A stretch of DNA of 64,000 nt from Thalassospira sp. MCCC 1A03138 (GTDB lineage: Bacteria; Pseudomonadota; Alphaproteobacteria; Rhodospirillales; Thalassospiraceae), in the NCBI RefSeq assembly GCF_002115785.1, contig NZ_JFJY01000004.1, positions 186,001-250,000 of the forward strand, read 5' to 3'. The notes below the pieces were generated by a model. The model did not search any database. It was not told the origin of the DNA and saw only the letters and a program-made list of their open reading frames with translations. Within the stretch, counting starts at the first letter, position 1, and each line of letters starts with the position of its first letter. Made by a program: the position numbers and the translations under genes. Of this stretch, positions 7,522 through 16,135 are shown piece by piece.

Positions 7522-10113
7522 TTAGGCCGCTTCGGCACGACGGCGACGGCGTTGCAATACGATGATCCCGCCCAGCAGAATAAACGCCGGGATAAAGAAC
7601 ACCTCTTTGGGCATGCGGTCGGCTTCGATCTTGATCGCGGTGATTTCAAAGTCGAAATCAAGTCCCGCTTTCTCGGCCGGACCACCAAATACCAGATCAT
7701 CGATAAAGACCTTGCCGTCTTCGTTGCGAACCGCAATGCCCGCATTGTAAAGACGGTCTTCACCCGATGCTTCCGGCCCCAATGGCAACATCACCGATTT
7801 GCTGACTTCGTCGCCTTCAAGACTGATGCCCTCGACATCCAGAAGAATGCTGGTATTGGCGGGCATATCGGCCGCCTTTTCAACAATCTCGGTCGCGGGC
7901 AGGTTTTCATAGGGCGGCTCCAGCAGATCAAGCCAGAAACCCGGACGGAACAGGGTAAAGGCAATCAGCAGAAGTGCCGCACTTTCCCACAGTTTCGACC
8001 GGGTGAAGAAATACCCCATCGTCCCTGCGGCAAAGACCAGCATCGCAACAATCGCGACAAAGATCACCATCACCACTTCAAACGGATGATCAAGCCCGAT
8101 CAGCAGAAGCTGCGTGTTGAACAGGAACAGGAACGGCAGAACGGCGGTACGCATGCTGTAAAAGAACGCGACGAAGCCGGTCTTCATCGGGTCGGCCCCC
8201 GAAACCGCAGCCGCAGCAAAGGATGCCAGACCAACCGGTGGCGTCACATCGGCCATGATGCCGAAATAGAACACGAACAGATGCACCGCAATCAACGGCA
8301 CGATCAGGCCGTTCGCAGCCCCCAGTTCAACAATCACCGGTGCCATCAGGCTCGACACCACGATATAGTTCGCCGTGGTCGGCAAGCCCATGCCAAGGAT
8401 CAGGCTGATGATCGCGGTAAAGATCAGGATCAGCATCAGATTGCCGCCCGAAATCAGTTCAACGAATTCGACCATCACCTGACCGATCCCGGTCAGCGAC
8501 ACCGTACCCACGATGATACCGGCCGCCGCCGTCGCGACCCCGATCCCGATCATGTTGCGCGCCCCGGTGGCAAAACCGTCAATCACATCGGCAATGCCTT
8601 CCTTCACACTGGCCATATAGTCCGGCTGCTTGCGGAAGAACGCCTTGACCGGACGCTGGGTCAGCATGATGAACAGCATCAGAACCGTCGCCCAGAAGGC
8701 CGACAATCCGGGTGATTTCAACTCGATCATCAGGAACCAGACCAGAACCACGACCGGCAGCAGATAATGCAGGCCGGACTTGGCGGTTTCGCCCAGTGCC
8801 GGAAGCTCCAGCACCGGCTTGTTGGGATCATCCAGTTCAAGATCAGGATATTTCGCCGCATAATACAGACCGGCAAAATAGATCGCGGCACATTCGACCG
8901 CGACAATCCAGCCCACCGCGTTACCGAATATCTGTTTCTGGAAATTGATCGCGTAGTAAATCACACCCGCAAGAATAACCAGCGACAGCACGAACAGAAG
9001 CGAACGCATCAGCACTTGCTGCACGGTGGATGTCTGACGTTTCGGCAGGCCCTTCATATCGGCCTTAAGCGCCTCAAGATGAACGATATAAATCAGCGCG
9101 ATATAGGAAATCGTCGCCGGCAGGAAGGCATGCTTGATGACTTCCGGATAGGGAATACCGACATATTCCACCATCAAAAAGGCCGCAGCCCCCATGACCG
9201 GCGGCATGATCTGCCCGTTGACCGACGATGCGACTTCGACCGCACCGGCCTTCTCGCCCGAGAAACCGACACGCTTCATCAACGGGATGGTAAAGGTCCC
9301 GGTCGTCACCACATTGGCAATCGAGGAGCCTGAAATAAGCCCGGTCATCGCCGATGCCAGAACTGCAGCCTTTGCCGGACCGCCACGCATGTGACCAAGG
9401 GCTGCAAACGCCACCTTGATGAAATAGTTGCCAGCCCCGGCTTTATCGAGCAACGAGCCAAACAGCACAAACAGGAACACGAAGCTGGTCGAAACGCCAA
9501 GCGCAATCCCGAACACGCCTTCGGTCGTGATCCACTGATGCGACATCGCCTTGGAGAAGCTTGCACCCGCCCATTGCAGGACATCGGGCACCCACGGCGC
9601 ATTGCCAAAGAAAACATAGGCAAGGAACACCATCGCCACGACCATAAGGGGCGGGCCAAGTGCGCGGCGCGTTGCTTCAAGCAACAGCACCAGACCGGCA
9701 CCGGCAACCACAAGATCCTGCGTGATCGGCAAGCCCGGACGCGATGACAGCTCGCGGTAGAAAATAAAGATATAAAGGGCACAGAATGCCCCGGCAGCCG
9801 CCAGGACCCAGTCAAAAACCGGAATATAACTTCGCGGTGAATTCTTGAAAGCCGGATAGGCCAGAAACGCCAGGAACACGGCAAAAGCCAGATGGATCGA
9901 CCGTGCTTCGGTCGAATTGAAAACCCCAAAACTGACAATATAGGGCAGTGGCGATGCCAGCCACAGCTGGAACAGCGACCAGGCCACGGCAACATACAGC
10001 AAAATTTTTGCCGTCATGCCGGTCGGCTGGCGCGCGCCTGTATCATTTTCTGCGATCAGATCCTGAAGATCCTGGTCCGATGGACCCTGTGTCGCGCTTT
10101 TATCGTCGGTCAT
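7522..10113 (-). CDS. TRAP transporter fused permease (4TM/12TM) with C-terminal DUF3394 domain
   Basis: 863 residues when started at the ATG at 10113, which has GGGAG about 8 bases upstream; a longer frame back to 10194 lacks a site. The first third is the DctQ-like part with four helices. The rest is the DctM-like part with VSTSFVFLFVLFGSLLDKAGAGN, ASAMTGLISGSSIANVVTTG and GMGLPTTANYIVVSSLMAPV. After the last channel helices comes a periplasmic PDZ-like DUF3394 segment with a final hydrophobic helix and an Arg-rich tail. This fused form works with TAXI-type binding proteins; such a gene lies just upstream in the transcription direction (10323-11300). Confidence 0.95.
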   Translation of the reverse strand: MTDDKSATQGPSDQDLQDLIAENDTGARQPTGMTAKILLYVAVAWSLFQLWLASPLPYIVSFGVFNSTEARSIHLAFAVFLAFLAYPAFKNSPRSYIPVFDWVLAAAGAFCALYIFIFYRELSSRPGLPITQDLVVAGAGLVLLLEATRRALGPPLMVVAMVFLAYVFFGNAPWVPDVLQWAGASFSKAMSHQWITTEGVFGIALGVSTSFVFLFVLFGSLLDKAGAGNYFIKVAFAALGHMRGGPAKAAVLASAMTGLISGSSIANVVTTGTFTIPLMKRVGFSGEKAGAVEVASSVNGQIMPPVMGAAAFLMVEYVGIPYPEVIKHAFLPATISYIALIYIVHLEALKADMKGLPKRQTSTVQQVLMRSLLFVLSLVILAGVIYYAINFQKQIFGNAVGWIVAVECAAIYFAGLYYAAKYPDLELDDPNKPVLELPALGETAKSGLHYLLPVVVLVWFLMIELKSPGLSAFWATVLMLFIMLTQRPVKAFFRKQPDYMASVKEGIADVIDGFATGARNMIGIGVATAAAGIIVGTVSLTGIGQVMVEFVELISGGNLMLILIFTAIISLILGMGLPTTANYIVVSSLMAPVIVELGAANGLIVPLIAVHLFVFYFGIMADVTPPVGLASFAAAAVSGADPMKTGFVAFFYSMRTAVLPFLFLFNTQLLLIGLDHPFEVVMVIFVAIVAMLVFAAGTMGYFFTRSKLWESAALLLIAFTLFRPGFWLDLLEPPYENLPATEIVEKAADMPANTSILLDVEGISLEGDEVSKSVMLPLGPEASGEDRLYNAGIAVRNEDGKVFIDDLVFGGPAEKAGLDFDFEITAIKIEADRMPKEVFFIPAFILLGGIIVLQRRRRRAEAA

Positions 10114-10280
10114 TGCAAACTCCCGGTCTGAACGCGGTTTCTGTTTCGGGTGGCCCAAACCAATAGCCCAGAAACAAAAAACCTCCGTCGACACTTACCC
10201 GGTCGCCCACGGAGCATATCGGCACATCATCGTGCGCCATTTTGATCAAATTTTTTTAAGATGCCCGCAGGACGGAAGAA

Positions 10281-10316
10281 AACAAAACGGGAGGCACGCC
10301 GTGCCTCCCGTTTCAA
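10281..10316 (-). terminator. Terminator after the TAXI binding-protein gene
   Basis: A 13-bp perfect stem AAACGGGAGGCAC/GTGCCTCCCGTTT has a three-base loop and then TTTTGTTTT on the minus strand. It should limit read-through into the permease gene, as often seen when a binding protein is made in excess. Confidence 0.85.
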
Positions 10317-10322
10317 CCTGTC

Positions 10323-11300
10323 TTACATCAGGCCAGCTTCTTTGAAGTATTTGACAGCGCCGTCATGCAGCGGTGCCGAAAGGCCGTCTTTGACCATTTC
10401 TTCTTTTTTGAGGATCGCAAAAGCCGGGTGCAGCTTTTTGAAATCGTCAAAGTTTTCAAAGACTGCTTTGACAACATTGTAAACGACGTCCGCATCGGTT
10501 GCGGTCGATGAAACGAAGGTCGCGCCAACACCGAAGGTTTTCACGTCTTCCGGGTTACCGCGATACATGCCGCCCGGAATGGTGGCAACACGGTAATACG
10601 GGTTATCGGCAACCAGTTTGTCGATTTCCGGACCGGCAACTTCCACCAGAACAGAATCACAGGAAGATACAGCTTCCTGAATCGAACCGGACGGATGACC
10701 AACGACATAAAGCATCGCATCGATCTTGTTATCGCAAAGCGCCTGCGACTGTTCAGCCGGCTTCAGCTCGGATGCCAGTGCGAAATCGTCAAGGGTCCAG
10801 CCCTTGGCGTTCATCACGATTTCCATGGTGTCGCGGCTACCCGAACCCGGGTTACCGATATTGACACGTTTGCCTTTAAGGTCATCAAAGGTTTTGATGC
10901 CGGAATCAGCGCGGGCAACAATGGTGAACGGCTCTGGATGGATCGAGAAGACAGCACGCAGTTCCGGGAACGGGCCGACGTCTTTGAATGCTTTTTCACC
11001 ATTCAGGGCATAGTACTGAACGTCAGACTGGGCAACGCCAAGATCCAGCTCGCCCGAACGAATGGTGTTGATGTTGTAGGACGAACCACCAGTGGACTCG
11101 ACCGAGCAACGAATGCCATGCTCTTTACGGTCTTTGTTCACAAGACGGCAGATTGCACCACCGGTCGGATAGTAAACGCCCGTCACGCCACCGGTACCGA
11201 TGGTGATAAAACGGTTTTCCTGTGCCGATGCCTGTCCGGCGAACAGCGACGCACCTGCCAAGGTGGCAATGGCACCCGCTACAGCAATAAGTTTCTTCAT
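10323..11300 (-). CDS. TAXI family TRAP transporter solute-binding protein
   Basis: 325 residues from the ATG at 11300 (AGGGAG about 10 bases upstream). The signal peptide [14 protein letters not shown].. is cleaved after ASA. TAXI hallmarks are [20 protein letters not shown] at the mature N-terminus, [24 protein letters not shown], and [24 protein letters not shown] proteins bind carboxylate substrates such as glutamate or 2-oxo acids; the ligand here is not known. Its neighbours are the fused permease downstream and the BKACE, aminotransferase and RpiR genes upstream, all on the minus strand, which points to a catabolic unit. Confidence 0.95.
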   Translation of the reverse strand: MKKLIAVAGAIATLAGASLFAGQASAQENRFITIGTGGVTGVYYPTGGAICRLVNKDRKEHGIRCSVESTGGSSYNINTIRSGELDLGVAQSDVQYYALNGEKAFKDVGPFPELRAVFSIHPEPFTIVARADSGIKTFDDLKGKRVNIGNPGSGSRDTMEIVMNAKGWTLDDFALASELKPAEQSQALCDNKIDAMLYVVGHPSGSIQEAVSSCDSVLVEVAGPEIDKLVADNPYYRVATIPGGMYRGNPEDVKTFGVGATFVSSTATDADVVYNVVKAVFENFDDFKKLHPAFAILKKEEMVKDGLSAPLHDGAVKYFKEAGLM

Positions 11301-11507
11301 CAGGATTAGCTCCCTATTACACCCTGTTATAAAGTTTTCAACCACACCGCGAGGATGCGACGGAAAAACATGGAAACATCAGATAAATCAGATGTTTCAG
11401 CGAGGGGATTATAATGACGAGCCTCAAGAATTGAAACCCTATAACCCCGAAACCCCCTGATACTTTTATGTCAGGTAACCAGTCTGTTTTCATTGGCGCA
11501 CCACAGT

Positions 11508-12338
11508 TCACCACTGTGGTTGCATGATTTTTCGCGCCTGATCACTGGTCGCAACAGTCCGCCCCATAAGATACGCGCCTTCGCGCGCCTGAACGATCAA
11601 AGCAGCATTGTCGACCGCACCCGAACGGTCAACCAAAAGATGATTATTTTCAAAACCAATACGCGCATGACCACCCAATCCGGCAGCCGTCAACGCGCAG
11701 GCATTTTCATGCGCCCCGAAGGCGCACAGCATCCATTCCGACACAAAGGGCGACGTCTCTAGATACGGCAAAAGGTCCTTGGGATCGGATACCTGCCCCG
11801 TGGTGTAACGGCCCAGAACATAAAGCGCCGGCAGCTTTTCACCCGGAATGACGCCATCACGCACAAGCTGGTTGAACCGTATCACGTCTCCTGGCGCATA
11901 AAGGATGAATTGCGGCAGGATATCCGCCTCGCGCATGAAGGCAAAGAAATCGCGCAGTTCGTTCAGGTCGGCATTTTCCGGCGCAATTTCGCGAACCGCG
12001 ATTGAAACGGCTTCGGGCACAAGCCCGCGAATCATCGCCATCTGGTCCTGCGCGCTATACATGCCGACCGCCTCGCTTGTGACCTGAAGCAGCATGTCAT
12101 CCCCGACACTGGCCCTGACCTCGGTCAGCATTTCACGATAACGGCCCACATCAATGCTGTGCTTCTGATCGTCATCACGCACATGCAGATGCATCATTGC
12201 CGCCCCGGCGGCCTTGCAGTTGGCGGCTTCTAGTGCCAGTTCCGCTGGTGTAATCGGAATGCTGGGCAGATCGGCCTTGGTTTTGCGCGCGCCATTGGGG
12301 GCCGATGCGATCAGAAACGGGGTTTCACCATAAGACAT
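11508..12338 (-). CDS. Beta-keto acid cleavage enzyme (BKACE, DUF849)
   Basis: 276 residues, close to the family length. BKACE enzymes are zinc proteins that condense a beta-keto acid with acetyl-CoA to give acetoacetate and a new acyl-CoA; Kce of lysine fermentation is the model. The zinc ligands are visible: H50 and H52 in MMHLHVRD and E230 in IGFENN, the same spacing as in Kce. The glycine-rich ALTAAGLGGHARIGFEN end is also typical. The gene overlaps the stop of the aminotransferase gene by one base (TAATG), so translation is coupled. The aminotransferase could supply the beta-keto acid. Confidence 0.9.
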   Translation of the reverse strand: MSYGETPFLIASAPNGARKTKADLPSIPITPAELALEAANCKAAGAAMMHLHVRDDDQKHSIDVGRYREMLTEVRASVGDDMLLQVTSEAVGMYSAQDQMAMIRGLVPEAVSIAVREIAPENADLNELRDFFAFMREADILPQFILYAPGDVIRFNQLVRDGVIPGEKLPALYVLGRYTTGQVSDPKDLLPYLETSPFVSEWMLCAFGAHENACALTAAGLGGHARIGFENNHLLVDRSGAVDNAALIVQAREGAYLMGRTVATSDQARKIMQPQW

Positions 12339-13699
12339 TACAAAAGCCCCTCGGCGGCAAACACGTCATTCATCGCCAATTCAAACAGTTCAACGATCCT
12401 TGCTACATCATCCCCGGTCACGATAAAGGGCGGCGCAAACAGCACGTGATCGCCGCGCACGCCATCAATCGTGCCCCCCATCGGATAGGCCATCAACCCG
12501 CGCGCAAAGGCCGCCTTCTTGATCCTGGCGTTGATCTTGCGCGCCGGATCAAACGGGTCTTTAGTTTCGCGATCCGCGACCAGCTCAACACCCCGGAACA
12601 ATCCCCGGCCCCGAATGTCGCCAACAAACGGGTGCTGCCCGAACCGTTCGCGCAATCCATCGGCCAGCAATTCGCCCTGCTTGACGACATTGGCCAGAAG
12701 GTCGCGTTCACGGATGGTCCGCTGGGTTGCAAGGGCTGCGGCACAGGCGGTTGCATGCCCCTGATAGGTATGACCGTGCTGAAAGAAACCCGATCCATTG
12801 GCAATCGCATCATCGATTTTCTTCGACACCAGGATCGCACCAATCGGCTGGTATCCGGCACCCAGCCCCTTGGCGATGGTTTGCAAATCACCCGAAATGC
12901 CTTCCTGTTCAATCGCATGCAGGGTGCCGGTGCGCCCCATACCGCACATGACCTCGTCAAGGATCAGAAGCACACCATACTGATCGCAAATCTCGCGGAT
13001 GCGTTTGAAATATCCCGGCACTGGTACAACCGCACCCGATGTTGCGCCGACAACCGGCTCGGCGACAAAGGCGGCAACGCTGTCGGCCCCCAGTTCAAGG
13101 ATCGCGGTTTCAAGTTCATTGGCGACCCGCAAACCATACGCCGCATCACTTTCGCCCGGCAACTGGTCGCGATACGGATAACAGGGCGCGATATGGCTTG
13201 CCGTAATCAGCAGCGGTTCGAACTGCTTGCGACGCCACATATTCCCGCCAACCGAAAGCGCGCCCAGCGTATTGCCATGATAGGACTGGCGGCGCGCAAT
13301 CACGTATTTCCGGTCCGGCTGCCCGATCTCAAGGAAATATTGCCGCGCCATTTTAAGCGCCGCCTCGGTCGCCTCGGACCCGCCCGAGACGAAATACGCC
13401 TTGGCAATGCCTTCGGGGGCATGGGTGACAAGGTCTTCGGCCAGTTCTTCCATCGCATCGGTGGAAAAGAAACCCGAATGGGCATAGGCAATCTGATCAA
13501 TCTGTGCATGCATCGCTGCACGCACCGCCGGGTCGGAATGCCCCAGGCACGAAACGGCGGCTCCACCGCTGGCATCCAGATAACTTTTGCCATTCTGATC
13601 AAAGATATAAATGCTTTCCCCCCGCACCGCACGCGGCGGGGTCGCAAGACTGCTGCGATGAAGGACATAGGTTTCGGGCTTGCTGTGGGGCTGTGTCAT
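12338..13699 (-). CDS. Class III PLP-dependent aminotransferase
   Basis: 453 residues. It shows the fold type I class III motifs: SGGSEATEAALKMARQY at 105-121 (cofactor phosphate), LILDEVMCGMGRTG with D248 (pyridine nitrogen contact), and the Schiff-base lysine K277 in QTIAKGLGAGYQPIGA. Such enzymes move omega- or beta-amino groups to pyruvate or 2-oxoglutarate. It overlaps the regulator gene by four bases and the BKACE gene by one, so the three form a tight operon. A beta-amino acid substrate, giving a beta-keto acid for BKACE, is inferred from context. Confidence 0.93.
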   Translation of the reverse strand: MTQPHSKPETYVLHRSSLATPPRAVRGESIYIFDQNGKSYLDASGGAAVSCLGHSDPAVRAAMHAQIDQIAYAHSGFFSTDAMEELAEDLVTHAPEGIAKAYFVSGGSEATEAALKMARQYFLEIGQPDRKYVIARRQSYHGNTLGALSVGGNMWRRKQFEPLLITASHIAPCYPYRDQLPGESDAAYGLRVANELETAILELGADSVAAFVAEPVVGATSGAVVPVPGYFKRIREICDQYGVLLILDEVMCGMGRTGTLHAIEQEGISGDLQTIAKGLGAGYQPIGAILVSKKIDDAIANGSGFFQHGHTYQGHATACAAALATQRTIRERDLLANVVKQGELLADGLRERFGQHPFVGDIRGRGLFRGVELVADRETKDPFDPARKINARIKKAAFARGLMAYPMGGTIDGVRGDHVLFAPPFIVTGDDVARIVELFELAMNDVFAAEGLL

Positions 13700-14598
13700 G
13701 ATCGGGAATTCCGGGTGGGGGCGGCTTCTTCATGATAGGCATCGAAAGCCGCAAGTTGTTCTTCCGCAACGGCAATCCGTTGCAGTACCTTTTGACCGCC
13801 GCGCGCAACCAGAAGGGCGACAAGCGCCTGCATGACCGAAACGCTGGTGGTAAAGCTTTGGAAAAAGGATGGGGAACGGTCTGATACGACCAGCTTTGCA
13901 ACCGCATCGACCGCAATCGGCGCAACGTTCGAATCACAAACCGCAATCACCGGGCAATGCTGTTTGCGGGCAAACGCAACCGCGCGCACCGTATCGCGAA
14001 TATAGGGGCGTGCCCCGACGGCAATCAGAACGTCCCGCGGGCCAATCCCGCGCAACTGATCGCCGAATGCGCCTGCATGCCCGTCAACCAGAACACCATT
14101 TTCGTTAAACAGCCGATAGGCATAGGCAAACTGATACGCCGCCGGATAGGCCGCACCACGCCCGACGACAAAAACCTGACGGGCGCGCGCAATATGTTCA
14201 CACGCGTCCTTCATGCATTCGCACATTTCCGGTGCGAATGCATGCCCGATATTGGCAATCTCCGCCGCCGCGATGCTTTGCAGCAGATGTGCATCGCGAT
14301 GGATATCGGCTTCGCTGTTTTGCAGTTCTCGGGCCCGGTGTGCGTAACTTGCCGGCAGGTCAAGCAACCGGTTCTGGTAACTGTCGCGAAACTGCTGCCA
14401 CGTATCAACACCGATGGCTGCCATCAGGCGCGTGACCGTGCTGGGCGGGACATTCGCCGCACGCGCAAGGGCGCGCATTGATCGCAGGGCAACATCATTG
14501 GGATGATCAAGGATATGGCGCGCTGCCTTCTGCATTTGCGGGCTCAGCGTTGCATAGTCCGAAATCAGCTTTTCGCGCAAATCGGTGTAAACACCCAT
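13696..14598 (-). CDS. MurR/RpiR family transcriptional regulator
   Basis: 300 residues: N-terminal helix-turn-helix of the RpiR type (residues about 5-75, with LARAANVPPSTVTRLMAAIG) and a C-terminal SIS domain (about 130-270, with FVVGRGAAYPAAYQFAYAYR). SIS domains of this family bind sugar phosphates or, in some members, other small acids. It is the first gene of the regulator-aminotransferase-BKACE operon and probably controls it together with the TAXI genes. Three TGTTTCA-type half-sites lie in its own upstream region. Confidence 0.92.
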   Translation of the reverse strand: MGVYTDLREKLISDYATLSPQMQKAARHILDHPNDVALRSMRALARAANVPPSTVTRLMAAIGVDTWQQFRDSYQNRLLDLPASYAHRARELQNSEADIHRDAHLLQSIAAAEIANIGHAFAPEMCECMKDACEHIARARQVFVVGRGAAYPAAYQFAYAYRLFNENGVLVDGHAGAFGDQLRGIGPRDVLIAVGARPYIRDTVRAVAFARKQHCPVIAVCDSNVAPIAVDAVAKLVVSDRSPSFFQSFTTSVSVMQALVALLVARGGQKVLQRIAVAEEQLAAFDAYHEEAAPTRNSRS

Positions 14599-14663
14599 TT
14601 TCCTGCGTTCCTGTGGTCAATTGATCGAAAAACTACGCCACAGCGCCACCGGATTTGCAACGA

Positions 14664-14714
14664 ATGTTTCAATTATGCAGCTCAATGAAACGTTTGTTTT
14701 GCAAAATGTTTCAT
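14664..14714. promoter_or_regulatory. Candidate RpiR operator: three TGTTTCA/TGAAACA half-sites
   Basis: The sequence holds ATGTTTCAA at 14664-14672, AATGAAACG at 14684-14692 and ATGTTTCAT at 14706-14714. The last two form an inverted pair ATGAAAC..GTTTCAT. They sit in the 276-bp gap between the RpiR gene and the divergent receiver-Hpt gene. RpiR-family operators are commonly such inverted repeats, so autoregulation is likely. Confidence 0.45.
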
Positions 14715-14874
14715 GACCAAGGCAGACTTGTGGGCTGCAATTGGTAAAAACCATGGACTTATAAGAAAAAGATGTAACAATACCAAATTCGCGGCAGGAA
14801 CGTTTACGTTTCATATAAAGATATAAATCTACATTCGCGATGTGGGACTGGGCACCGAATCGATAAGGTGGCCA

Positions 14875-15969
14875 ATGAATAACCAGATCATCGATGCACT
14901 GGCACAGACAAGTGCAGGCATCGCTCTTTTTGACAGCAATGAACGAATCATCTATGCGAACCCGGCTTGGGAACAGCTGATTACCGGCGTTGCCGAGGAA
15001 GACCTGCTGTTTTCCGAGACCGAGCTTGCTGATGGCGGCATGATTTCCGTCTGCTTCGTCAAGCCGCAGGCGGAGCATCCCCACCCGATTGCCCTTCCGG
15101 CATCGGCCAATGACACCAAAATCGGTACCGTGATCATCGCCGATGACAGCGAAAGCAACCGCATGGTCGCGCGCCGCATCCTGCAAGCCGAAGGATACGG
15201 CATTGTCGAGGCCACCAACGGACAGACCGTGCTGAACATGCTGCGTCGCGGGGTCACCGCCGATCTGATCCTGATGGATGTTGAAATGCCCGATATGGAC
15301 GGATTGCATACGACGCGCCGCATCCGCCACATGCAGGGGCCGGTTGCCCATACCCCCATCATTGCCTTGTCTGCCCACCAGTCGCGCGACTGGAACGTCA
15401 TTGCGCGTCAGTCCGGCGTGGACGAATTCATCAACAAACCGATCCAGCGGACCAAGCTTCTTGATACCATCCGCGACCTCATCAGCCGGTCCCCGGACGG
15501 TGCGACCCCGACCGCACGACTGTCACCGCCGCCCGTGCTGCGTTCCAAGGGCGCTCGCCTCACCCGCCCGGAACGCCTTGATCCCCCCTCAAGCCCGGTT
15601 CTTGATATCCGCACCCTCGAACAGCTTTATGCCGACGCCGGGGACGAAGGGGCATCATGCGGTATCGACCTTTTCATCAATGAAACCGAAACCCGCTTGG
15701 TCAAAATTGACAACGCGCTGTCAAATGACGACCTCGCAACCGTCCGGGACGAGGTCCATGTGCTCAAAAGCACCTCAGGCACCTTTGGCTTGCGCCAGCT
15801 TTCCGATTTGTGCGGGGTCACACAGAATTTCTTTGAAGAAGACGATATCGACGAAGGCCGCATCCTCGCCCTGTCACGCCAGGTCGTACTGCTGGCACCA
15901 ACGGCCCTGACCGCGCTTAATCTTTACCGCCGCTCACGCGGCTGGGGCAATCCGCAAGGGCCTCAATAG
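14875..15969 (+). CDS. Orphan receiver-Hpt phosphorelay protein with PAS-like N-terminus
   Basis: 364 residues from the ATG at 14875, which has TAAGGTGG 6 bases upstream; the earlier GTG at 14842 has no site. Residues 1 to about 60 look like a truncated PAS core (AGIALFDSNERIIYANPAWEQL). Residues about 85-210 are a receiver domain with acidic pair DD in IIADDSESNR, phospho-acceptor Asp in LILMDVEMPDMDG and Lys in FINKPI. Residues about 240-355 form an Hpt domain with the His in VHVLKSTSGTFGL. There is no kinase domain, so it must receive phosphate from another protein. It is divergent from the RpiR gene and otherwise alone. Confidence 0.85.
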   Translation: MNNQIIDALAQTSAGIALFDSNERIIYANPAWEQLITGVAEEDLLFSETELADGGMISVCFVKPQAEHPHPIALPASANDTKIGTVIIADDSESNRMVARRILQAEGYGIVEATNGQTVLNMLRRGVTADLILMDVEMPDMDGLHTTRRIRHMQGPVAHTPIIALSAHQSRDWNVIARQSGVDEFINKPIQRTKLLDTIRDLISRSPDGATPTARLSPPPVLRSKGARLTRPERLDPPSSPVLDIRTLEQLYADAGDEGASCGIDLFINETETRLVKIDNALSNDDLATVRDEVHVLKSTSGTFGLRQLSDLCGVTQNFFEEDDIDEGRILALSRQVVLLAPTALTALNLYRRSRGWGNPQGPQ

Positions 15970-16135
15970 CCTGCCCCCACGACAACTCTCGCCACCCCGG
16001 CCACACCTCCTACAGAGGCCGGGGCCGAGGTTAAGCTTAAGGCAGAGACAGCATTAAAGACTGAGCCCGAAACCTCGGCAAAACCTCAGTCCAAGCTCCC
16101 AGCCCACACCCAAGTCCAAGCCAAATGCACGATTT

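Noticed and set aside
7552-8715. Plus-strand open frame of 387 residues opposite the fused TRAP permease
   Set aside because: It is His/Arg/Gln-rich with no membrane or domain pattern and lies fully inside a conserved permease gene.
12305-13735. Plus-strand open frame of 476 residues opposite the aminotransferase
   Set aside because: The aminotransferase motifs and tight operon overlaps on the minus strand leave no doubt which strand is coding.
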